Shown: positions 57,047 to 64,000 of the stretch, piece by piece
Layout of the letters: the number at the start of each line of letters is the position of its first letter
How positions within the stretch are numbered: the first letter of the stretch is position 1
Assembly (NCBI GenBank): GCA_964030475.1
Contig: CAXIPT010000003.1
Coordinates: forward strand, 4,006,499-4,070,498
Source: Tethya wilhelma
Taxonomy: Eukaryota; Porifera; Demospongiae; Tethyida; Tethyidae
DNA: 64,000 bases
Reading direction: 5' to 3'
Made by a program: the position numbers and the translations under genes
The notes under the pieces: generated by a model
What the model was told of the DNA's origin: nothing
The model's input: only the letters and a program-made list of their open reading frames with translations
The model's database searches: none

Positions 57047-58148
57047 CACAGACAAAGATTTGGTCATCTTGTAGAGGTGCGAGGGGACAAGTATGACACA
57101 ACCATCGATGCTGTTTCACCTAATTCCATAGTCGTCATGCACATCTATGATGAGGTGTGTGTGTGTATGTGATTTGTTTGTTTGCACTCCATTTTAGCTT
57201 TGTTTGTTTTGTGTTCTTCTCTGTAGCTATTGGCTGTCTGTCAACAGATGAACAAGTGCTTAACTAAGCTAGCTAAGCTCTACCCAACGGTATGTGTCGT
57301 TTAGACTTATAGTCTATTTGTACTGCTGTGTACATAAATGATCGTGCTCTAGCTCTCTTTAGCTTCCTTCCCTTTTTGATTCATTCTATATTTGTGTAGG
57401 CCAAGTTTTGCCGGGTGCAGTCTCACCAAGTTGGAGTCAGCCACGATTTTGTAAGCTCTCGACACTAATTAATTATCAACCTTTTAGCTCTTAATAATGG
57501 TACACCTACTATGAAAACCATTTGCAAGAAGTATTCAGTTTATGCATGCTAGCAGTGATTTCAATGTAAACTGTCGTCTGTTTGGTTTAGATTGTGCAGC
57601 GAAGCACACATTAATAATCATAACACACACACACACACACACACACACATCTACATTTATATCCCATATTATAATATGCACGTGCAGGTCAAGAATGGGC
57701 TGCCTGCCTTACTGGTCTACAAGGGTTCCCAACTAGTAGGCAACCTGCTCAGAGTAACAGACTCTCTTGGTCAGGATTACACAGTGGAGGACTTGGAGTC
57801 TTTCTTACAAGAGTTAGTTTGTTTTTCTTTGCATCAAATCAAACCTTTACATTATCAACCCACTCTCTATCTTTCATTATCTAGCTTTCCAGCTTTCTGT
57901 TTCTTTTCTTTTCTAAACTCAATTACTTCAACTTCACTGCCTGTATATACATACTTGGCTTAGCTATTGTTCTTTTGTTGCCACAATTGTATGTTTATCT
58001 CATTTTCTTTATGGTCTACTGTAGGAAAAACTGTCTTCCTCCTGAAGGTGAAAAAGAGGAAGAGCTAAATTTTGTGGGTGGGTCATCTGCTAAGAAGCTT
58101 TTAGGAAGTTTCAAAAAGACAAACAGTACGTCAGATGACTCAGATTGA
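54260..58148 (+). CDS. PDCL: Phosducin-like protein 1 (PhLP1), 297 aa
   Basis: Co-chaperone that works with CCT to assemble G-protein beta-gamma dimers. Exons: 54260-54388, 56055-56180, 56499-56671, 57052-57154, 57227-57289, 57400-57450, 57688-57812, 58025-58148, giving 298 codons with the stop (human PDCL 301). The start [12 protein letters not shown] matches human MTTLDDKLLGEK; an ATG two codons in is an alternative. [10 protein letters not shown] in exon 2 is the family's conserved helix-1 motif. [13 protein letters not shown] precedes a thioredoxin-like domain ([42 protein letters not shown]). The acidic C-terminus TSDDSD resembles the CK2-type SEDSD end. The intron 54389-56054 holds a long (GT)n with an N at 55199. 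Confidence 0.95.
55199..55290. repeat. (GT)n microsatellite starting at an N
   Basis: About 90 bp of GT in the PDCL intron 54389-56054. The N at 55199 marks an uncertain tract length. Confidence 0.85.
56851..57000 (-). repeat. Dispersed repeat bracketed by (AC)n, copy 2
   Basis: Inverted relative to the copy at 19449-19630, with the same blocks: GCACTCGACCATG, TTAAGTGTGC, CAATGGCAAACAAA, CCTAGCAACCAAAGTTTTTA (all read on the minus strand). Flanked by (AC)n at 56755-56850 and 57012-57040. It lies in the PDCL intron 56672-57051. Confidence 0.75.
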
Positions 58149-58405
58149 TGTAAGTGCTTGTGTCCTCTTATATAGTTATTTTCTGTTGTGTGTGTGTGTG
58201 TGTGTGTGTGTCATTCTTAGTTTCATGACTGTATTAATAGTTAATTTGCACACCATTTATCCTGTAATACTCCTCTATAATTCATTCTTAGTTACAAAAG
58301 TTATTATGTAATTTCTCTAATGTGATTTAGCCTTTTGATCTAAGTTATTGAATATTATTATGTATTCTATTGATACAAAAATAAATAAAACTTTTCTGAA
58401 TATTA
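58149..58405. other. Convergent spacer, PDCL / first fucosyltransferase-like gene
   Basis: 257 bp of 3' UTR sequence with a (GT)n tract at 58187-58211 and AATAAA near 58380 on the plus strand, a likely PDCL polyadenylation signal. Confidence 0.5.
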
Positions 58406-59932
58406 TTATTTGGGTGTTTTGGTACACCTTGGTGTGTAATAGTGTCGTGGTATAGAGCAGTACTGCTGTGCCAGTCCTGAGAACATGCTAATTGAATGCA
58501 CCAGTATACTGGATCTTGCCAGCAGGAGAAAGTCTATCCACGTGGCTGTGTAGCCGTCAATGTTGCTCAATGAAAATTGTTTTTGTTCCATATCTCCACC
58601 CTGCTTGATTTTTGCCACGTGTTGTAGTGTCATGTTGATCTGTCGAACTCTTGCACCGTACTTCTCAGCTGCTAACTGCTTCACAAGATACGAATCAGTT
58701 GCCAGAAACACTACAGAATCTGGACCAAGATACTTGGTTGCTTTGTCAATTGAGCACTTCAGAGTAGACTCCCAATCAGTTGTGTTCCGGTATATTTTCT
58801 TTCTGCTAAATTTTCCTACCTCTTCAAAGTTTGTCCCGAGGAATCCCGTCCTGATGTGCACACCAAGATATGGCTGGTTGTGGATGCCAAGAAACTTTTG
58901 CACTGTATTCACTCCATTGATCACTTCAGGTGAAAATTTGAACAAGAAGCGAACAATCTCTCCGTGTACAAATGCTCTAGGGACATCCTTGTACCACACA
59001 GCAATCATTCCAAGTTTTGTCATTTCACGGCTGATATTTTTACAGCTGGAGAGCATTCGTGAGAAGCTCCTACCTGTGGGCACCATTAACTCATGGTTCA
59101 TTGTCACATGAGATCGGTTTTGGCTCATTAGTAACTTATACATATCATTGTACTGTCCTTTTGCTACGTATCTGATCTCTTCATCTCGTACAGTGTGCAT
59201 CCCAGCATCTTCATCAAAGTAGCTCCAGTCAATCTTGTTTGGCTGAAGGTAGTGCATGGTCTTTAGACTCTCACTGTCCCAGTGGATAGTGAATACTCTC
59301 CTGGACATAATTGCCAACATGAATACCTGCTTTATACGACTAAACTGGTCCCCAGTGCCAGAACAAGTTTTGGGATCATAACAGGACCATGTTAGTGTCC
59401 TCACTGACTTATCACCACTTTTCAACCGTTCAATGCCAGCCTTGTGAAATGGAATGTACTTTTCCATTAAAGTATGGAATGTTTTCCAAACATCAGTGTT
59501 GGCAAATGAGAAGTTTCCTATCTTGATGCATCCTTCTTCACCCATATCCAATGCATCTTGTGGAGTTGAGTTTGGACTAGTTACTGCAGGAGAAGAACTT
59601 GTAATTGTACTTGCCTCTTGTAAATATTTTGTTTGTAAGAGATTAAGTCCCTGTAGTCTGTTGCTTGAGAGTGAGCTAATTCCATTAGTAGTGTTAATAA
59701 CCTGTACATTCCATTGCTTTGTGGAGATGGTTAGAGAACTTGAACTTTGGCCATTTTCTACAGTTTTCGGTCGAGCCTTCAGCTGCAATTCTTTCTTGGT
59801 TCTCAGTAATAGTAGGTAACAGACCAGGATTAAGACTCCAGTAATGGTTAGTAGGACCTTTTGGGATTTAGTCATTCCGTATGATATATATCTGTGAACG
59901 TAGCGCTTGTACTGACCGTAAATAATTAACAC
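58406..59932 (-). CDS. Fucosyltransferase-like type II membrane glycosyltransferase, copy 1, 508 aa
   Basis: Predicted Golgi enzyme. The first ATG gives a 19-residue preface; the second (MTKSQK, codon 20) puts the signal-anchor KVLLTITGVLILVCYLLLL right at the N-terminus and may be the true start. A stem of about 100 residues rich in Ser/Thr precedes the catalytic part. That part has TWSCYDPKTCSGTGDQFSRI, a GxGD-type loop, VFTIHWDSE, then YLGVHIRTGFLG (an HxRxG motif like the GDP-fucose-binding HxRRxD/HxRxG of GT11/GT23/O-fucosyltransferase-type enzymes), LATDSYLVKQ, and a C-terminal ARSSILVHSISMFSGLA. The fold class (GT-B, fucosyltransferase-like) is an inference. The exact CAZy family and acceptor are unknown. 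Confidence 0.75.
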   Translation of the reverse strand: MLIIYGQYKRYVHRYISYGMTKSQKVLLTITGVLILVCYLLLLRTKKELQLKARPKTVENGQSSSSLTISTKQWNVQVINTTNGISSLSSNRLQGLNLLQTKYLQEASTITSSSPAVTSPNSTPQDALDMGEEGCIKIGNFSFANTDVWKTFHTLMEKYIPFHKAGIERLKSGDKSVRTLTWSCYDPKTCSGTGDQFSRIKQVFMLAIMSRRVFTIHWDSESLKTMHYLQPNKIDWSYFDEDAGMHTVRDEEIRYVAKGQYNDMYKLLMSQNRSHVTMNHELMVPTGRSFSRMLSSCKNISREMTKLGMIAVWYKDVPRAFVHGEIVRFLFKFSPEVINGVNTVQKFLGIHNQPYLGVHIRTGFLGTNFEEVGKFSRKKIYRNTTDWESTLKCSIDKATKYLGPDSVVFLATDSYLVKQLAAEKYGARVRQINMTLQHVAKIKQGGDMEQKQFSLSNIDGYTATWIDFLLLARSSILVHSISMFSGLAQQYCSIPRHYYTPRCTKTPK

Positions 59933-59995
59933 TTCGTATGTAGTGTTAATTATCTATGTACGGAATGAAATTATGCCGCGCTTGAATGGCTGCAT

Positions 59996-60007
59996 TGCGC
60001 ATGTGCA
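59996..60007. promoter_or_regulatory. NRF1-like motif upstream of fucosyltransferase-like copy 1
   Basis: TGCGCATGTGCA lies 63 bp upstream of the first ATG (minus strand gene). It matches the NRF1 palindrome apart from one base. Confidence 0.5.
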
Positions 60008-60100
60008 GAGATGATCGCGCAACTGTGGATTATTAAATTTTTGTAAAAACATCAATAGAGAGTAGAACAACATGAAATTTATCATTAAAATTTTTGGCGT

Positions 60101-61654
60101 TTATATGGTGCACCTAGGTGTATAATAGTGATGTGCTATGGAGCAGTACTGCTGAGCAAGCTGTGAGAACATGCTAATTGAATGCACAAGTATTTTGGAT
60201 CTTGCTAGCAGGATGAAGTCCATCCACGTTGCCATGTAGCCATCAATGTTGTTTGAAACTTCAAATTTATGCCTTTTTCCACGCTGCTTAATGTAGGCCA
60301 CATGTTGTAGTGTTATGTTATTTAGTTGTCGAACTCTTGCACCATACTTCTTATTCGCTAACTGTTTTACAAGATATGAATCAGTAGCCAGAAACACTAC
60401 AGAATCTGGACCAAGATACTTTGTTGCTTTGTCAATCGAGCACTTCAGAGTAGACTCCCAGTCAATTGTGTTCCTGTAGATCTTTATTTTGCTAAATTTT
60501 CCTCTTTCTTCAAAGTTTGTCCCTAGAAATCCCGTCCTAATGTGTACACCGAGATATGGCTGGTTGTGGATGCCAAGAAACTTCTGCACAGCATTCACAG
60601 CATTAACCATTTCTGGCAGGAATTTGAACAGGTAACGAACAATCTCTCCATGGATAAATGCTTTAGGAACACCCTTCTGTCCAAGCAGGTTAATTCCAAG
60701 CTTGGTCATTTGATGGCCGATACTTTTATAGCGATGCATTTGAGAGAAACTCCTGCGAGCAGGTACCATTAGTTCATGGTTCATTGTAACATGAGATCGA
60801 TTTTGGTTCATTAGCAATTTATACATTTCGTTATAGTGTCCTTTCTTTACATTCCTGATCTCTTCATCTCGTACAATGTGCATGCCAGCATCTTCATCAA
60901 AGTAGCTCCAGTCAATCTTGTTTGGTTGAAGGTAGTGCATGGTCTTTAGACTCTCACTGTCCCAGTGGATAGTGAATACTCTCCTAGACATAATTGCCAA
61001 CAGGAATACCTGCTTTATACGACTAAACTGGTCCCCAGTGCCAGAACAAGTTTTCGGATCGTAACAGGACCATGTTAGTGTCCTCACTGACTTGTCACCA
61101 CTTTTCAACCGTTCAATGCCAGCCTTGTGAAATGGAATGTAGTTCTCCAATAGACTATGGAATGCCTTCCAAGTATTAGTATTGGCAAATGAGGAGAATT
61201 TCCCAATCCTGATACAACCATCATCACCCATACTAATGTTTGTGTCTTGTGTGGTTGATTTCGATGATGTAGGATTCACATAAAGTGCCTTACTAAGTCC
61301 TGCAGTGGTTGTAGCACTAGTAGTGCTAGTGTTAGTTGTGTACTCAGTGAAGCTGGGACTCCGTGGAGCAACATTTGCTTTCAAGGATTCTGTTTGTAAG
61401 ACATTCAGATTCTGCAACTTTTTATTGGAGTGTAATTCAATTACCTGTGCATTCCATTGTGTAGGTGGTGATGTGGCAGTTAGGGGGCTTCTCAAATTAT
61501 CGAACTGAGCTGCGATAGGTCTGAATCGCTCTCCTTTGGTTTGCAGTGATAGTAGACAAGAGACCAAGATGAAGAGAATTGTGATGGTCAGCAAGACAAT
61601 TTGCGTCCTGATCATTCCAGTTAGCATCTCTGAACGACACACAAGCTTTCTCAA
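60101..61654 (-). CDS. Fucosyltransferase-like glycosyltransferase, copy 2, 517 aa
   Basis: Tandem paralogue of the copy at 58406-59932. Signal-anchor IVLLTITILFILVSCLLSL (about residues 19-37), then a longer Thr/Ser-rich stem (TNTSTTSATTTAG). The catalytic motifs are all kept: SCYDPKTCSGTGDQF, FTIHWDSE, GVHIRTGFLG, LATDSYLVKQ, LVHSISMF. Alternative starts at Met10 and Met14 would give a tighter N-terminus. At DNA level the segment 60890-61140 is nearly identical to copy 1, whereas stem and C-terminus differ much more. Single exon. An NRF1-like site lies 58 bp upstream of the ATG. Confidence 0.75.
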   Translation of the reverse strand: MRKLVCRSEMLTGMIRTQIVLLTITILFILVSCLLSLQTKGERFRPIAAQFDNLRSPLTATSPPTQWNAQVIELHSNKKLQNLNVLQTESLKANVAPRSPSFTEYTTNTSTTSATTTAGLSKALYVNPTSSKSTTQDTNISMGDDGCIRIGKFSSFANTNTWKAFHSLLENYIPFHKAGIERLKSGDKSVRTLTWSCYDPKTCSGTGDQFSRIKQVFLLAIMSRRVFTIHWDSESLKTMHYLQPNKIDWSYFDEDAGMHIVRDEEIRNVKKGHYNEMYKLLMNQNRSHVTMNHELMVPARRSFSQMHRYKSIGHQMTKLGINLLGQKGVPKAFIHGEIVRYLFKFLPEMVNAVNAVQKFLGIHNQPYLGVHIRTGFLGTNFEERGKFSKIKIYRNTIDWESTLKCSIDKATKYLGPDSVVFLATDSYLVKQLANKKYGARVRQLNNITLQHVAYIKQRGKRHKFEVSNNIDGYMATWMDFILLARSKILVHSISMFSQLAQQYCSIAHHYYTPRCTI

Positions 61655-61711
61655 CCCTTGGCACTATTTACTTCTGTGCTTGGCCAGTTTGTGGTACGCA
61701 CGCGGCTGCAT

Positions 61712-61723
61712 TGCGCATGCGCA
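61712..61723. promoter_or_regulatory. NRF1 consensus upstream of fucosyltransferase-like copy 2
   Basis: TGCGCATGCGCA is an exact match to the NRF1 palindrome, 58 bp before the ATG. Its position mirrors the site of copy 1, so it was probably duplicated with the gene. Confidence 0.6.
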
Positions 61724-61907
61724 CAAGTTTTTAGTTTGTGATTTATGCTTCAAGTTGTAGAAGGGAGGGTTTTATTACTATTTATTACTCAGGTGTATAA
61801 TAGTGCCTAACAGGGATCGTTGTGGATGCTGAATGGCTGTCTTGAAGTTGTGCATGGATTCAAAGCCAATCTTTTCATAATAATAATAATATAATACTTA
61901 AACAAGG

Positions 61908-63323
61908 CTATTGTTTCGGAGATCGACCGCATCTTGGTATGTAGTAATGTTCTGCTATTGAACAGTACTCAGCTGCAAGGTTAGAAAACATACTGACTGG
62001 ATGCACTAGTACACTTGATCTTGCTAGCAGGAGAAAGTCTATCCAAATGCCCATATACCCATCAATTTTATCGAGGGAGAAATTCAGTGGTGTATTTGTT
62101 TGCAACTCTTCACTCTGTTTGATGAAGGCCACATGTTGTAGTGTCATATTGATCTGTCGAATCCTTGGTCCATACTTCTCAGCCGCTAACTGTTTTACAA
62201 GATATGAATCAGTTGCCAGAAACACTGATGCATTTGAACCAAGGGCCTTGGTTGCTTTGTCAATTGAACAGTTTAGCGTAGACTCCCATTCAGAAGTGTT
62301 CCTGTAGACCTTGTGCTTGGGAAATCTTCCGCTCTCCTCATAGTTAGTACCAAGGAACCCTGTCCTAATGTGCACAGCAAGATAAGGAGTATCATGGATT
62401 CCAAGAAAGTGTTCTACTTCACTGACTGCATGCAATACCTCTGGAGAAAACTTGAAGAGAAAGCGTACAATTTCTCCCAATACAAAATTTTGAGGATATT
62501 TATCTTCTAGTACTTGTCTTATTCCAATTTCAGCCATTCTTGTGGCACTCATGGTGCAGTATCTGAACATTTTGGGGAAACTTTTGAATAAAGGGACTCT
62601 CAGTTCTTCATTCATGGTGACGTGTGTTTGATTAGAATCCATCAGTGTCTGATACATTCTTGAATAACCTCCGCCAACATCTTTATCGTGTACAATGTGC
62701 ATGCCAGCATCTTTATCAAAGTAGCTCCAATCAATCTTGTTTGGTTGAAGGTAGTGCATGGTCTTTAGACTCTCACTGTCCCAGTGGATAGTGAATACTC
62801 TTCTGGACATAATTGCCAACAGAAATACCTGCTTTATACGACTAAACTGGTCCCCAGTGCCGGAACAGGCTTTCGGATTGTAACAGGACCATGTTAATGT
62901 CCTCACTGACTTGTCACCACTTTTCAACCGTTCAATTCCAGCCTTATGAAATGGAATATAGTTTTCCAATAGACTATGGAATGTTTTCCAAACATCAGTA
63001 CTGGTGAATGATGAGAAATCCCCTAGCTTAAGGCATCCGTCTCCACCCAAAGGATCATACCAATGAGCATTAGTAGTACTTATAGATGCAGTACTGTGAG
63101 TAGAAGTTTCGTACAAGTTGTTTGTTTGTATTTGATTGCTTATAAGTGAGCTAGATCTGTTTATTTGTATTCTGTGTGTGCTTAGACTCACTGGTTGAAG
63201 AATTGGATGAGCATTCTTGGTCAGTTTTCTCGTTCCACTGGAGTCATTGTAGAGCAAACAGCAGATAATTATTAAGCAGAATGCAGCTATCAGTACGATT
63301 TTATGCGACTTGAAAGTGAACAT
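61908..63323 (-). CDS. Fucosyltransferase-like glycosyltransferase, copy 3, 471 aa
   Basis: Third and most divergent tandem copy. Signal-anchor IVLIAAFCLIIICCLLYN (residues about 9-26), a shorter stem, then the same catalytic series with small changes: SCYNPKACSGTGDQF, FTIHWDSE, AVHIRTGFLG, LATDSYLVKQ, LVHPVSMF. All conserved charged residues of the HxR motif remain, so activity is plausible. The core at about 62690-62960 is again almost identical to the other two copies. Single exon. Its start is 220 bp from the divergent L-domain receptor gene. Confidence 0.75.
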   Translation of the reverse strand: MFTFKSHKIVLIAAFCLIIICCLLYNDSSGTRKLTKNAHPILQPVSLSTHRIQINRSSSLISNQIQTNNLYETSTHSTASISTTNAHWYDPLGGDGCLKLGDFSSFTSTDVWKTFHSLLENYIPFHKAGIERLKSGDKSVRTLTWSCYNPKACSGTGDQFSRIKQVFLLAIMSRRVFTIHWDSESLKTMHYLQPNKIDWSYFDKDAGMHIVHDKDVGGGYSRMYQTLMDSNQTHVTMNEELRVPLFKSFPKMFRYCTMSATRMAEIGIRQVLEDKYPQNFVLGEIVRFLFKFSPEVLHAVSEVEHFLGIHDTPYLAVHIRTGFLGTNYEESGRFPKHKVYRNTSEWESTLNCSIDKATKALGSNASVFLATDSYLVKQLAAEKYGPRIRQINMTLQHVAFIKQSEELQTNTPLNFSLDKIDGYMGIWIDFLLLARSSVLVHPVSMFSNLAAEYCSIAEHYYIPRCGRSPKQ

Positions 63324-63543
63324 TATTGATGAGTATAGATTGTGTTACTGTATAGTAATAATGATTAATATTTAATTATTCAAGTTTAGATGCTCTGCAC
63401 CATAACTGGTTGCTATCGACGGCGATTTGCATGCCGCCGACTTGTAGGTGGAGCTAGCTAACAGAAATCGACCGTCACGTGGAATCGCTGCCTACGATCG
63501 ATCAGATCCCCAGCAGAGCTGTGGATGAGCATGCTTTGCAAAG

Positions 63544-64000
63544 ATGTTGATTGCACTCTTTCTTGTGATGTTGCTTTCGTCTCCAGGGTTTTCATCAGGT
63601 AAGACTAATTTTTATCACAAGAAAGTAGGAGAAGCTTCTAGTTTCAATATATTATAACTCATCATTTCAGAATGTCCTGGAACTGGTGAATTCCTTGATG
63701 CTGAGAGTCTGGTGCATTTTGAGAATTGTACACATGTTACTGGCAATGTCATCATCAAGGAGAGCACTTTTGAAGGGTAAGTTACAATATTATCATAATG
63801 ATAGCAGGAGTGGTGTTGATTTTCTTTAAATTATTGCAGTGGGATGCTACCAGTCACTTTCAAGCAACTATCTTTGCTAAGTAATATTCAAGAAATCGAC
63901 GGCTACCTACACATTGAGAATGCAGCACATGTGAACTTTACTAACTTAAGGTTTCTGAGAAACCTGCAAATTGTTCATGGCCTCCAAACTTTGCAGCTGT
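63544..64000 (+). CDS. EGFR/insulin-receptor-type L-domain protein, 5' end only
   Basis: Partial gene running off the window. Exons 63544-63598, 63671-63776 and 63840 to the end. Residues 1-18 (MLIALFLVMLLSSPGF) form a signal peptide; the overlapping ATG further upstream gives no such peptide. The mature part begins ECPGTGEF and has the receptor L-domain ladder: CTHVTGNVIIKEST, then LSNIQEIDGYLHIENAAHV and FLRNLQIVHGLQTLQ. This parallels the EGFR pattern of FLKTIQEVAGYVLI followed by NLQIIRGN. Whether a tyrosine kinase follows cannot be seen; sponges and cnidarians also have soluble or kinase-less L-domain receptors. Confidence 0.75.

Overview
Eukaryotic, animal-type genomic DNA. Genes are split by many short GT-AG introns, (AC)n/(GT)n and (CT)n microsatellites are everywhere, and the gene set is metazoan: cytoplasmic dynein heavy chain, VAMP4, CENP-P, NOPCHAP1, DENND6, nibrin, KDM5, IQSEC/BRAG, phosducin-like, and an EGFR/insulin-receptor-type L domain. 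Compact genes, back-to-back promoters, SRCR receptors and a phage-type lysozyme fit an early-branching or marine invertebrate. A demosponge is my best guess, but the sequence alone does not prove it. I reconstructed exon maps by hand from splice sites. Summed exon lengths stay in frame for every multi-exon gene except at one IQSEC junction and one assembly gap in KDM5.

Layout. 1-10.9 kb (+): last 40 exons of a cytoplasmic dynein-1 heavy chain, with two related box C/D snoRNAs in its introns. 11.2-12.5 kb (-): VAMP4-like R-SNARE, divergent from a glutaredoxin-like gene (12.6-13.1, +). 13.2-14.1 (-): ribosomal protein S5. 14.4-15.6 (-): CENP-P-like. 16.1-16.8 (-): NOPCHAP1-like, sharing a 106-bp promoter with DENND6 (16.9-22.9, +). 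A long DENND6 intron holds an antisense two-exon gene for a degenerate caspase-like protein. 23.4-24.6 (-): intronless SRCR membrane protein. 25.0-26.6 (-): intronless UDP-glycosyltransferase. 26.7-31.5 (-): nibrin, divergent from KDM5 (31.8-41.1, +), whose introns carry three paralogous box C/D snoRNAs. 41.8-42.4 (+): secreted T4-type (GH24) lysozyme. 42.8-53.7 (-): IQSEC-type Arf-GEF, divergent from a phosducin-like gene (54.3-58.1, +). 58.4-63.3 (-): three tandem intronless fucosyltransferase-like genes. 63.5 to end (+): 5' end of an EGFR/insulin-receptor-type L-domain gene.

Most interesting: five intronic box C/D snoRNAs with recognisable rRNA complementarity; a nested pseudo-caspase that lacks the usual His motif; an intact-looking GH24 lysozyme; a fucosyltransferase array with a near-identical core, suggesting gene conversion; an NRF1-like palindrome about 55-85 bp upstream of five start codons; several non-autonomous mobile elements with visible target duplications; and a single N in KDM5 exactly where the ARID-coding exons should be.
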